Shown: one piece after another, positions 52,101-58,852 of the stretch | Position numbering within the stretch: position 1 is the stretch's first letter | How the letters are laid out: each line of letters opens with the position of its first letter | Virus record (IMG/VR): IMGVR_UViG_3300035182_002586 | Location: 363,585-427,584 of that record | Reading direction: 5' to 3' (one strand) | DNA length: 64,000 nucleotides | Origin: a virus | Made by a program: the position numbers and the translations under genes | Notes under the pieces: model-generated | What the model was told of the DNA's origin: nothing | Database searches by the model: none | The model's input: only the letters and a program-made list of their open reading frames with translations

Positions 52101-53070
52101 ACTCGATACGGGCCCCGTTGAAGATGCCGCTGGCGATACCGGCCGCGATGTGCGCCGGCCGCGGGGGCATCGCTACGGGGTACTTCCGGAGAAGCATCTC
52201 CGCCACGGGCACGTCGGGGATGATACCGGGCGTCGGCACGAGAGCGCCCGCGCGCGTCGTCTGCATCCAGGGGCGAGCCTTGGCCGTGAGCGTCGCCACA
52301 TCGACCGGACGCATGACCCACTCGGTCAGCCCGTAGCTACCGTGGTAGTCGACCGTCGCGGGGACCGTCGTGCGCTCGACTTCACCACCCTCCGGAAGGA
52401 CGGGCATTGCGGACGGGTCCGACGCCCACTTGAGGACGGCCAGGACAGCATCGGGGTCCGGGTTCAGCAGGGGCGCTGAACGCTTGACGCCGATCAGGAC
52501 AACCTGCTTGTAGCTGTCCCAGTCCGGATCCGGGAAACGGAAGCACCGGAGAGACTCGAACTCCCGGCTAAGGGTCTCGGCCGACGCCTTGAGCGCCGAA
52601 TAGGGGACTACGAAAACGAGAACGCCCGAGGTTGCCAGCGTCCCGAGGAAGCGGACGAGGAAGCGTTGCTCCAACCGCCCGTGGATCGGGTCGAGGTCGT
52701 ACGGGGGGTTGAGGTAGAGCAGGGAGACGCCACGGCTATACCCGTGCGCGTAGGTGACCCGGAAGGCGTCTCCGTGCACCAGGCTGCGAGACAGGTTGTA
52801 GGAGATTCCCTCGCAGGTCTTCTTCAACGCGTTGAAGCGCGTCTCTTCCATCTCGCACGCGTAGAGGTGGCTGTCTCGGGACCAGTTGTCCCCGCCGCCG
52901 CGAAGCTCCTTGATGAGGTCCAGGACGGCCGAACCCTCACCCGCGCAGGGGTCGAGGAACGCCGGGGTGCGGGCTTCTTCTGGCAGGGCCAGGACCGCCG
53001 CGATGCGCGGGATCAGACGGCTCGGGGTGGGGTAGTACCCCGCCACTGCCACGCTCTCAAGCCTCGCCAT
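49147..53070 (-). CDS. Methyltransferase-SNF2 helicase fusion
   Basis: 1307 residues. The N-terminal ~250 residues are an adenine-methyltransferase-like domain (LDPCAGEG 39-46, NPPYD 121-125, both intact), like the DUF6094 family. From ~440 a SNF2/DEAD-type helicase follows: Walker A GEIGSGKS (473-480), a Cys-rich insert (CPKCGAP ... RCEAKAYTLGC, ~564-593), DEGHEY (850-855), GTIMN, and a motif VI RQAIGRIDRIGQK near residue 1190. These two activities are usually separate genes on mobile elements. It could modify or protect phage DNA while translocating. Confidence 0.83.
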   Translation of the reverse strand: MARLESVAVAGYYPTPSRLIPRIAAVLALPEEARTPAFLDPCAGEGSAVLDLIKELRGGGDNWSRDSHLYACEMEETRFNALKKTCEGISYNLSRSLVHGDAFRVTYAHGYSRGVSLLYLNPPYDLDPIHGRLEQRFLVRFLGTLATSGVLVFVVPYSALKASAETLSREFESLRCFRFPDPDWDSYKQVVLIGVKRSAPLLNPDPDAVLAVLKWASDPSAMPVLPEGGEVERTTVPATVDYHGSYGLTEWVMRPVDVATLTAKARPWMQTTRAGALVPTPGIIPDVPVAEMLLRKYPVAMPPRPAHIAAGIASGIFNGARIESKNTRLPPLLVKGVFDREFRTIEEKKNKEGEVRGVVQVQQPKLVTTVLDLHTHHYHVLKTGTEASKAPSVESMTVADLLAHYGESLMAVMERQCPILYDPRTDAESITLASSPRRLFSAQAHASRALVKLLGGTGASAASRRGKTAILLGEIGSGKSTVSLMAARSIGAKRILILCPPHLLTSWKNEISAVVPEATVRVLQNVADVDALTEIPMDQPVVAVLSRESAKLGHGWEGVSTGACPKCGAPVPTDVDLVKKRARCEAKAYTLGCSKAAIAHRLAVLLQPHAPTDGNVTALMSGRAGRARKVRYAARIKGGAAPVWAGIPSEIVDRVLAEIVTARLEGEGAREKLDRALLNTLLAANDTERLVRAIRLLMWAEEGWGGGRDLSRDLVLLLPPGSDLQMSLIEEMRAVPTHGYYGYGSYGGSGPWGDINRRIGELASGKGLPNFMGAGELAFRDGHFVVAEHAAGSMRLAREVLASLCSLGHFPMGPECGEPLFQASPAPLRYPLARLISMRHPRLFDFLVLDEGHEYATDGSAQERSAHRLTGLGLPTILMTGTIMNGYAESLFTNFWALSPAFRTEFDRSERTKFVDRYGYRKRLVEDKDKETGKIVEFGSHTDRVERQERFVGNAPGVLPLFLLRHLLPMSVTLHKTDLAIDLPPCRQHRHLIQAETDVMKQYRHLLDAVLAAVRKDQFEPDMAGKLFGQLSELPSYLDRATGDVGNCDKGVFEVRYPESVGSALVAAATPLDPSTLLAKEEWMLRTIEAELAEGRNVMVFAWHITLLPRLARIISERIGETVPVLYADKVSTAKRQDWIDREIVKKKRQVLVTNPVCIQTGLNNLVHFATEVWMQNPACNPVVFRQAIGRIDRIGQKIETRVHVPIYVDTLQEQLHDLLMHKVAVSVSTDGLDPEAALQAAGVAEDEYLAGLSIGKQLYAMLTEGSARERARDEEVFRVGSTHRKPAVVHHEPSVMDLIGMIEAGA

Positions 53071-53883
53071 TTAGACACCACCCGTGTGCTGGAAGAACAG
53101 GGCCACTTGCTCCGCGAGAATCGTCTCGATTTGCTCGTGGCTGGCCTTGAAAGAGATGCCGGGGAGCAACCCCACGTCTGCCGTATCGACCTCGAAGAAG
53201 ACGTGGTGCGAATGCCGCCCCCACTGCTTCTCACGGTACGAGTACTTCTCCGCCCCCGACCACGACGCGTAGCCCGCGTCCAAACAGGCGAGGAGGAGCT
53301 GGAGATAGAAGCGACCGTCCGAGAGCAACGGACAACGGGTCCGGCGGTCCAAGTAGACGGCGAAGAGGAACGCGACGGACACGAGCGACGGGAACGCTTC
53401 CTCCGTGAGGGGGTAGCCCAAGCGCGTCGCGTGTTCGAGAATGGGGGCCGTCTCGATCTTCTGTTCTGCCGCCCACGAAGCGGAGGGGAGCACGACGAAC
53501 CGAACTCCGCTCGGATCAACCATCCCAGGATCCGCCCGAAAGAGGTCCGGAAGGAACACCGTGGCGATCATGCCCTCAGGCTCCCGCTGCCAGGTCACCT
53601 GGTAGCCCGCAGAGCGGAGCAGCTCCAAGCGATCACCGCCCTTGCGGGAGTTGTGGTACTCGTTGGCCTTGAGGAACATGCCCTTCCGGCCGCTAGTCAG
53701 GTTCGCCATGAAGGGGCGCATCTCCGCGTCGCTTCCGGCGAACATCGCCCACACGGGCCGTGTGTCGTCGGTCGTTGCGTTGCCGCCCGACCAGAGACCA
53801 TCGGCGATGACACTGGCCAGGCAAAGGGCCTCGAACGAGCGCCCTTTGCCCTCCTGCTGCGGTGCGATGACGATGCGCCTCAT
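53071..53883 (-). CDS. Protein of unknown function upstream of helicase fusion
   Basis: 270 residues from ATG 53883, immediately after a bipartite promoter-like element. Mixed alpha/beta; starts MRRIVIAPQQEGKGRS, with a hydrophobic helix (LVSVAFLFAVYL) in the middle and a beta end. Its TAA and the helicase ATG are adjacent, so the two are co-translated and probably act together. Not recognised. Confidence 0.66.
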   Translation of the reverse strand: MRRIVIAPQQEGKGRSFEALCLASVIADGLWSGGNATTDDTRPVWAMFAGSDAEMRPFMANLTSGRKGMFLKANEYHNSRKGGDRLELLRSAGYQVTWQREPEGMIATVFLPDLFRADPGMVDPSGVRFVVLPSASWAAEQKIETAPILEHATRLGYPLTEEAFPSLVSVAFLFAVYLDRRTRCPLLSDGRFYLQLLLACLDAGYASWSGAEKYSYREKQWGRHSHHVFFEVDTADVGLLPGISFKASHEQIETILAEQVALFFQHTGGV

Positions 53884-53890
53884 CTCAGAC

Positions 53891-53922
53891 CCTCTACCGC
53901 ACGAACCCGAAGCCGATCCATC
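53891..53922 (-). promoter_or_regulatory. Bipartite element GATGGATCG-15-GGTAGAGG
   Basis: GATGGATCG (complement of 53914-53922), 15 bp, GGTAGAGG (complement of 53891-53898). The ATG at 53883 follows after 7 nt. Confidence 0.6.
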
Positions 53923-53961
53923 GGGAATCGTCCGGAAGGCCCGGAGGCCACCATTCAAGGA

Positions 53962-53967
53962 TACACC
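53962..53967 (-). promoter_or_regulatory. GGTGTA motif, minus half of divergent pair
   Basis: GGTGTA on the minus strand, paired with the plus-strand copy at 53990 (22 bp between). It lies 78 nt before ATG 53883, beyond the bipartite element, so that gene may have two tandem signals. Confidence 0.45.
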
Positions 53968-53989
53968 GTGATCCTTCGATACAAACAGA

Positions 53990-53995
53990 GGTGTA
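53990..53995 (+). promoter_or_regulatory. GGTGTA motif, plus half of divergent pair
   Basis: GGTGTA 17 nt before ATG 54013, followed by CAGGAG as a ribosome binding site. Confidence 0.5.
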
Positions 53996-54012
53996 CTCTA
54001 TCAGGAGCCCCC

Positions 54013-54209
54013 ATGTCCTACACCTACGACCAACGCACCGCCTCGAAGAAGCTCACCCCGGCGCCGCCCGCATCCTCAAGGACGTGGAGCACGCGATGCA
54101 GGAAGCAGAAGAGATGAGCGGGCCGGAGGGGGAGGACTACCTCAACCTCATGGAAGCGATCGCGGCTGAGGCCAAGAAGCGGCACGACGCCTACAAGGCG
54201 ACGCTCTAG
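54013..54209 (+). pseudogene. Small gene with apparent one-base frameshift
   Basis: ATG 54013 has CAGGAG 6 nt upstream and reads MSYTYDQRTASKKLTP, then a stop arrives soon (54118). From about 54060 the other frame reads AARILKDVEHAMQEAEEMSG and continues, clearly coding, to TAG 54209. One extra G near 54060 would join them into a ~65-residue protein. Either a deletion, an assembly error, or a start at GTG 53991 in the second frame (weaker, no binding site). The composition of the second part is alpha-helical and acidic. Confidence 0.55.
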
Positions 54210-54469
54210 GGCTTCTTCGGAACAGGGACTCCTCGACGCTCTAGCTCGGCACGCGCTTGCTTCAGGTCACGCTGAACCAAGTCATCGTCACCCGCATTCA
54301 TCGAGTCGTAGCGACCCTCCACGAGGCCCACGAGGTACTCCGTCTCGGCCTCCTCAGGAACGAGGGTCCAGCGACCGGGGACGGCGAGCAAGCTCGGGGT
54401 GTCGGGCCCGAACTTGAACTTGGCCCCTCCCAGGGCCGCCAGAAGACCTCGGGGCTTGTTCTCGCTCAC
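54206..54469 (-). CDS. Small protein of unknown function
   Basis: 87 residues from GTG 54469, which overlaps the upstream TGA (GTGA). A Gly/Lys-rich start (LAALGGAKFKFGPDTPSLL), a central beta pair and a helical end (VQRDLKQARAELERRG). Co-translated with the next upstream gene. Not recognised. Confidence 0.62.
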   Translation of the reverse strand: MSENKPRGLLAALGGAKFKFGPDTPSLLAVPGRWTLVPEEAETEYLVGLVEGRYDSMNAGDDDLVQRDLKQARAELERRGVPVPKKP

Positions 54470-54777
54470 CTCTTGGACCTCTTGGTGCGCCGGCCGACCC
54501 CTTGGAGTTGCTCCAGCACGAACACAGCGTCGCTGTACATCTGAGCCCCTTTCTTCGAGGCAATGGGGTCCCCGTGGACGTTCACGTCGACGTCGTAACC
54601 GTGCGAGACGAGGAACATGGCCTCGGCCACCGTGAGCTTGCGGCTCACCCAGGTCTTGAAGGCGGGGCTCACGTCCCACAAGTACTCGGAGTTGTTCGGG
54701 CTCCGGTAGTTGTGGTTCTTGGGGAGGCGGGGCAGACAGTCCAACGGCCTCCAGTAGTTCGGTCGCGTCTCCGGCAT
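54466..54777 (-). CDS. Small protein of unknown function
   Basis: 103 residues, ATG 54777 overlapping the nucleoside hydrolase stop (ATGA). Tyr/Pro/Asn-rich N-terminus, then a helical part (KLTVAEAMFLVSHGYDVDVN) and a basic tail. Coupled on both sides to its neighbours. Not recognised. Confidence 0.64.
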   Translation of the reverse strand: MPETRPNYWRPLDCLPRLPKNHNYRSPNNSEYLWDVSPAFKTWVSRKLTVAEAMFLVSHGYDVDVNVHGDPIASKKGAQMYSDAVFVLEQLQGVGRRTKRSKR

Positions 54778-55658
54778 CACGCCTCCGTCAGAACCCGGAA
54801 GAACCTCTCCCGGTCGATGGACACAGAGATACGGGTCCGCGTCCCCTCTGCGAGGCGCGAGCCCCACTCCCCCCGCTCACGGTAGACCTCGACCTCCCGG
54901 AAGGCACAGACCTCTCGGTCGATAGCCACCGCAGCCGCGAGGGGGTCGTGGAACGCCTTCCCCTCCGCCCTTCGCGCGAGGTAGACCTCCATCCCCTCTT
55001 GCACGAGGAGCATCCCCGCCGTCTTGTGCGTGAGCGCCTTGACCCTCTCGTGCATGGCCTGGTCGTACACAACGCCGTGGCAGACGTTCTTCGAGACGAG
55101 CCAGCGCTCCCCGATCCGGTCACTCGCGAGCATCTCCTTGGCGAGGTCGGGGGCTCCGTTGAAGTTGAAGGTCGGACACGTCTCCCGACCCGCGAACTTG
55201 GCCAACCGGTGCTCGGGCGGCACCACAGAGTCCCCCGCGAAACCCCCCTGCGCGACCCACGTGCCAATCCGCACGTCCGCGTGCTGTCGTAGAAGGGTCC
55301 CCGGATTCTTGAGCGCCGCGCCTGTAAGCATCGTGGCATCCGGGCGGCGACGGAACACGGCGGCCAAGATCTCGGCGCCGCTTCCCGTCGGGTCCGTTGG
55401 AGCGATGTCCCCGAGCCACCGGTGGTGGAACTCCGAGACGTTCTTCGGGTTGGAGGTGCCCGTGAACGCACCGATAGGGAGTGCGGATCGACCCAGGCGA
55501 TCCAAGAGGTGACGGACGATGCCTACCTGTTCGAGAGAGCCCGGCGTCACCGTGACCGCCATCAGGTCGACGCGCGGGTGTGTGGCCAGGATGCAGAGCG
55601 TGAGCGCGTCGTCCGGGTCCGACGTCTCCATGTCGAAGACAAGAGCCACAGGGTTCAT
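54777..55658 (-). CDS. Nucleoside hydrolase-like protein
   Basis: 293 residues. N-terminal VFDMETSDPDDALTL keeps the Asp cluster of the calcium site in inosine-uridine nucleoside hydrolases (usual DTDxGxDDA, here with Met-Glu in front). Later NFNGAPDLAKEML and AFHDPLAAAVAI match the family. It would split a ribonucleoside, or a related N-glycoside, to base and sugar. It is coupled to the response-regulator gene. Confidence 0.78.
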   Translation of the reverse strand: MNPVALVFDMETSDPDDALTLCILATHPRVDLMAVTVTPGSLEQVGIVRHLLDRLGRSALPIGAFTGTSNPKNVSEFHHRWLGDIAPTDPTGSGAEILAAVFRRRPDATMLTGAALKNPGTLLRQHADVRIGTWVAQGGFAGDSVVPPEHRLAKFAGRETCPTFNFNGAPDLAKEMLASDRIGERWLVSKNVCHGVVYDQAMHERVKALTHKTAGMLLVQEGMEVYLARRAEGKAFHDPLAAAVAIDREVCAFREVEVYRERGEWGSRLAEGTRTRISVSIDRERFFRVLTEA

Positions 55659-56338
55659 GCGGTGCCGGAGGCAGGTGCCTCCTCCTCGACGAAGAGCCCG
55701 CGAACCAGGTCCCTCATCACGGACAGCAGCGCGCCCGACATCAGGTTCGCGAGGTAGATGCGGGCCCACCCCCGGTCTTTGGTCGAGTCCGGTGGCACTT
55801 CATCCAGCAACCGCACGGCCGTAGCCCCGGGAGGAACCTCCTCCGTGCTGACACAAACGTGCACCGTCACGTCATGTCCCTCCAGAGTGGGCTCCTTTCG
55901 CAGCTCCTCCGCACACAGGTGTCCGATCGAGTGGGCCTCTGCCACGCTGATGCGGCACGACTCGACCACAAGCGCCAGTGTGAGCGACGGCCGGGAAGGG
56001 CAGGAGAGTGCGTCGCTGAGCGCCGACTTCGAGAACGGCTTGAGGAGGAAGTTGTCGAGGTCGGGGTACGATCGATCGGTCCCGGACATCAGCACGATCC
56101 GCAGGTGAGGGTAGGACTCGCGAGCGAGGCGGAGAAAGTCGGCACCCGTCTTCTCCGACCCCAAGTCGTGGTCCGACCCCAAGTCGTGGTCCGAGATCAC
56201 GACATCCAGATCCGCCCCGAGGGCGCTCACGGCTTCGTCGTACGTTGCGGCTTGCACTGTCTCGTGGCCCAGCGTGCGCAACGTACGGCTGAGCGACGAA
56301 CGGTTCCCTGCGCAGTCATCAAGGACGAGCACTTTCAT
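55655..56338 (-). CDS. Response-regulator receiver protein with duplicated phospho-site loop
   Basis: 227 residues. Residues 1-115 are a CheY-like receiver: VLVLDD (Asp7, Asp8), ISDHDLG with phospho-Asp50, VLMSGTD, LLKPF with Lys100. An exact 18-bp tandem duplication makes SDHDLGSDHDLGSEKTG at the phospho-site. The C-terminal ~110 residues (VTVHVCVSTEEVPPGATAV, a helix) are not a known output domain. Phage receivers may hijack host two-component signalling. Confidence 0.8.
   Translation of the reverse strand: MKVLVLDDCAGNRSSLSRTLRTLGHETVQAATYDEAVSALGADLDVVISDHDLGSDHDLGSEKTGADFLRLARESYPHLRIVLMSGTDRSYPDLDNFLLKPFSKSALSDALSCPSRPSLTLALVVESCRISVAEAHSIGHLCAEELRKEPTLEGHDVTVHVCVSTEEVPPGATAVRLLDEVPPDSTKDRGWARIYLANLMSGALLSVMRDLVRGLFVEEEAPASGTA
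56155..56190. repeat. Exact 18-bp tandem duplication in receiver gene
   Basis: CCGACCCCAAGTCGTGGT occurs twice back to back (56155-56172 and 56173-56190). It adds six residues, SDHDLG, in frame, so the gene stays open. It lies on the beta3/alpha3 phospho-acceptor loop. Confidence 0.85.
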
Positions 56339-56350
56339 CCCTGCTAGCCC

Positions 56351-56356
56351 TACACC
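56351..56356 (-). promoter_or_regulatory. GGTGTA motif, minus half of divergent pair
   Basis: GGTGTA 12 nt before ATG 56338, inverted relative to the plus copy at 56370 (13 bp between). Confidence 0.55.
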
Positions 56357-56369
56357 GAATGTCCTGCGC

Positions 56370-56375
56370 GGTGTA
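56370..56375 (+). promoter_or_regulatory. GGTGTA motif, plus half of divergent pair
   Basis: GGTGTA 11 nt before ATG 56387. Confidence 0.55.
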
Positions 56376-56386
56376 CGCGTAGTTGC

Positions 56387-56848
56387 ATGAAGGCGAAAAC
56401 TCTCGTGCACAAGTGCCACCAGAACCTCCTGGAGCTGCACTCTCGCCTGTGCGTCGATGTGATCGACGACCACTCGAAGGCCGTCGCGCTGGCTGCGGCC
56501 AAGAAGCTCGCCGAAGACGCCGCGCAGCTCGTCGAGGCGATCACGAGGGGCGTTCCCGAACCCCTGCCCAAGAGCCCCCCGTGTGTGGCGAACGTCGGCG
56601 AGGGCTTCGGCGGGTGGGACGAGGCCCTCGAAGACGGGACCCCGCGCTCCCCGCTCATCTTCTCGTGCCAGATCGAAGCACGGGCCAAAGCTCGAAAGCT
56701 CCTCCGGGAAGTGCTCGATATCCCTCTGGAAGTCGCCGCTCGTTCCGTACCCACGGATGCGGGGCCCGAGGTGTCGGACCGTGACGTGGAGAGGCTGGAC
56801 GCCGCCCTCAAGGCGCACCGGATCGACGCAAAGGTTTCGCGGCGCTAG
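56387..56848 (+). CDS. Helical protein of unknown function
   Basis: 153 residues on the plus strand, after a GGTGTA element. A helical N-terminal half (LVHKCHQNLLELHSRLCVDV, KKLAEDAAQLVEAI), a Pro/Gly loop, then more helices. The end overlaps the convergent small gene by 4 bp. Not recognised. Confidence 0.65.
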   Translation: MKAKTLVHKCHQNLLELHSRLCVDVIDDHSKAVALAAAKKLAEDAAQLVEAITRGVPEPLPKSPPCVANVGEGFGGWDEALEDGTPRSPLIFSCQIEARAKARKLLREVLDIPLEVAARSVPTDAGPEVSDRDVERLDAALKAHRIDAKVSRR

Positions 56849-57096
56849 TTCATCGCCACGGGCGCGATGAGTACGCGCAACTCTTGCCGTGCCTCGTCCG
56901 CGTGAGGGAAGCTCCCGATGAGGATGTCGAGGACCTCATCCATGGAGCGACGCTTGTTGTGCATCACGTCGTGGATGGCCCGGGCCGCACGGTTCCGGTC
57001 GTCCACGCTCACCGTGCCCACTGGTCGACGGTAGAGGATCGAGGCCACGCGGCAGAACGGGTCGCCCTTCTGATACATCAGCACAGGAGTGAGCAT
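56845..57096 (-). CDS. Small protein of unknown function
   Basis: 83 residues from ATG 57096, with GGAGG 4 nt upstream. A start like MLTPVLMYQKGDPF, then a helical, basic part (RNRAARAIHDVMHNKRRSMD) and a helical end. Convergent with the gene at 56387. Not recognised. Confidence 0.63.
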   Translation of the reverse strand: MLTPVLMYQKGDPFCRVASILYRRPVGTVSVDDRNRAARAIHDVMHNKRRSMDEVLDILIGSFPHADEARQELRVLIAPVAMN

Positions 57097-57133
57097 AGCG
57101 CCTCCAAGAAGAAGTGGGACCCCCAGTGCCGTT

Positions 57134-57604
57134 CTACTTCTCCAAGAGGTCGTCCTCCAGGACCCTCTCGTAGCAGGATTGTGCTTCCGGGGAGGTTCGG
57201 GCAGGAACCTGTGCACGCTTGAGAGCACCGTCAAGACGGGTATCCAAGGCCCGGGCTTGGAGGTAGATCGCCCTAGGAGATAGGGAAGGACCGCCGATTA
57301 CGCGCTCCCAATCCAGAGGCAGACCGTCCAACCCTCCCATCCTAGCGCCCAAAGGTTCGGGGTCAGGGTGGTTCAAAGGTGACGGGATCACACGCGGCAC
57401 GGGAAGGGACCTCGTGTGAAGAGCCCTCTCGAACGCGTCCAGCTCCTTGTCCACATCGGCCAAGCGTGCGCGATCCTCACGGGCTTGCTTCCCCATGGTT
57501 TTCAGCAGGGGGTGCAAGTACAGGTAGATGTAGAGCACGAGGCCCGTGACCACGAGGGCCAACACCGCTGAGAGGGCCTCTAGGGCGTGTAGACTCTGCT
57601 CCAC
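57134..57604 (-). CDS. Membrane-anchored coiled-coil protein
   Basis: 156 residues from GTG 57604. Residues ~12-35 form one membrane segment (VLALVVTGLVLYIYLYLHPL), then a charged coiled coil (AREDRARLADVDKELDAFE) and a Pro-rich soluble end. An inner-membrane, lysis- or spanin-like role is possible but no lipobox or second segment is seen. Confidence 0.63.
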   Translation of the reverse strand: MEQSLHALEALSAVLALVVTGLVLYIYLYLHPLLKTMGKQAREDRARLADVDKELDAFERALHTRSLPVPRVIPSPLNHPDPEPLGARMGGLDGLPLDWERVIGGPSLSPRAIYLQARALDTRLDGALKRAQVPARTSPEAQSCYERVLEDDLLEK

Positions 57605-57614
57605 CCCTACGCTG

Positions 57615-57974
57615 TTACACCACGCCGTCAGGGAACGTCGGATCAGGCTCTTCGTGCCAGTCGAGGCCCCCGCGATTGCTCTCCTCGTAGACGACCATGC
57701 CGGGATGCAGCCCGTCGTGGACCTCCCGGTGGCAGTTCGCGCAGAGCAGCTCGCACTTGTCCAGCTCGGGCTTGATCGCCTCGAACGAGGTCATCCTGTC
57801 GGAAATCGTGAAGTCCTTGAGCCAGACCTCGACGTGGTGGAACTCCAGAGCAGAGGGGCACTTGTCATAGCCGCACAAACGGCACTTGCCCCCGAGGTAC
57901 GCGATCGCGTGCTCCCGGAGCTGCCGTCGCCTACGAGCCTCTTTGAACCGCCGATCGTAGCTCTCGCTCGCCAT
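57615..57974 (-). CDS. HNH homing endonuclease
   Basis: 119 residues from ATG 57974. A basic helical N-terminus, then C-R-L-C (31-34), EFHHVEVWLKDF (44-55) and LLCANCHREVHDGLHPG (76-92): the full zinc-anchored HNH fold. Its upstream region carries the long hairpin at 58001-58124. Confidence 0.83.
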   Translation of the reverse strand: MASESYDRRFKEARRRRQLREHAIAYLGGKCRLCGYDKCPSALEFHHVEVWLKDFTISDRMTSFEAIKPELDKCELLCANCHREVHDGLHPGMVVYEESNRGGLDWHEEPDPTFPDGVV

Positions 57975-58128
57975 CCACAGGGGGTGGCGTATCGAAAGAA
58001 CGTCGAGGGCTTGATACGGCCCGTCACCCTCGTCTGAGGAGAGTGCCGACTCCGAGTGATCAGCCCGGAGAGGGTGGGTCTCTTGGCCTTCGAGCCCACC
58101 ACAAGCCGTATCAAGCCCTCGACGAATC
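57975..58128. other. Intergenic gap, 154 bp
   Basis: One of the longest gaps in the window. Apart from the inverted-repeat structure (58001-58124) no coding frame is convincing on either strand. No stretch over 300 bp without a gene exists in the window. Confidence 0.6.
58001..58124 (-). ncRNA. Candidate structured RNA with 20-bp outer stem
   Basis: Perfect 20-bp inverted repeat: CGTCGAGGGCTTGATACGGC (58001-58020) and its complement at 58105-58124, with an 84-nt loop. Inside, 58073-58100 folds as GGTGGG-x-CTC / GAG-x-CCCACC (9 of 10 pairs), and further short complementary segments are present. It fills the gap between two minus-strand genes. It could be a terminator, intron remnant or regulatory RNA. 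The strand is given as that of the neighbours. Confidence 0.5.
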
Positions 58129-58488
58129 TCACACGCTGACGCAGATCTCCCCCTCCTGACGCGCGCCTTCGACCGCCTCTGGGAAGGCGGCGACGATCGC
58201 CGCGTAACACTCCTCACGCACCTGCTTGCGCCACGCGTCGATCGCGTCGAACCGCGCCTGGTTCCACTCGCCGTTGACGCGGACGGGGATGGCGTCGATC
58301 GCCCCCGGGAGACGGCGCGACGTGACGCTGCCGTGCACCTGGTTGCCGATCGTGAAGAGCGTCGAATGCGGGCCGAAGTACGACGACGGCTCGTAGACCG
58401 AGAACACGATGCGGCCCGTCGGGGCGATCGAGTTCTTGCACACCACGAACCCGCCGACCGCCTTCTTCTCGTTGATGTATTGCGCCAT
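58129..58488 (-). CDS. Protein of unknown function
   Basis: 119 residues from ATG 58488, just after a bipartite element. A beta-rich N-terminal half (GGFVVCKNS, GRIVFSVYEPSSYF, HSTLFTIGNQVHGSV), then a helical end with REECYAAIVAAFPEA. Early gene by its promoter class (inference). Not recognised. Confidence 0.65.
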   Translation of the reverse strand: MAQYINEKKAVGGFVVCKNSIAPTGRIVFSVYEPSSYFGPHSTLFTIGNQVHGSVTSRRLPGAIDAIPVRVNGEWNQARFDAIDAWRKQVREECYAAIVAAFPEAVEGARQEGEICVSV

Positions 58489-58492
58489 GTCC

Positions 58493-58524
58493 CCTCTACA
58501 ATGGGGGACCCCCGACGATCCATC
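58493..58524 (-). promoter_or_regulatory. Bipartite element GATGGATCG-15-TGTAGAGG
   Basis: First block is the complement of 58516-58524, second block the complement of 58493-58500. ATG 58488 follows after 4 nt. Confidence 0.65.
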
Positions 58525-58531
58525 CGAGAAG

Positions 58532-58822
58532 CTACATGCCGGGGAAAGAAAGTTGGCGGGGGTCGCCACCCTCCTCAACCGCTGCGGCTACCGCGAGCAG
58601 AGCGCTCCGAGGCCCTACGGTCCCCACGAACGCCCGTGCGACCACGAGCGCGGAAGTCCAGGAGACCTGTGCGCCACCGCTCTTCGTGAGCGTCCACGCG
58701 GCCTCTCCGGACTTCTGCGCCTCCGTGCAGGGGCCGATCGTCACCCCTCGTGAGGTCAGCGTGCGACCCGCGATGAGCAGGCCCTCTACCCTTCGTACGA
58801 CGTAGGAAGTGTCGTTCGACAT
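58532..58822 (-). CDS. Small protein of unknown function
   Basis: 96 residues from ATG 58822 (GTAGGAG upstream). Beta start (TSYVVRRVEGLLIAG), then AAWTLTKSG and a hydrophobic helix (SALVVARAFVGTVG, SALLAVAAAVEEGG). Not recognised. Confidence 0.6.
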   Translation of the reverse strand: MSNDTSYVVRRVEGLLIAGRTLTSRGVTIGPCTEAQKSGEAAWTLTKSGGAQVSWTSALVVARAFVGTVGPRSALLAVAAAVEEGGDPRQLSFPGM

Positions 58823-58852
58823 CTCCTACGTCGTATGACAAGAGGAAGTTCG

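Noticed and set aside
57600-57625. GGTGTA near the 57604 gene start
   Set aside because: Comes from the Val-Val-stop end of the HNH gene; not counted among the motif copies, though a dual role cannot be excluded.
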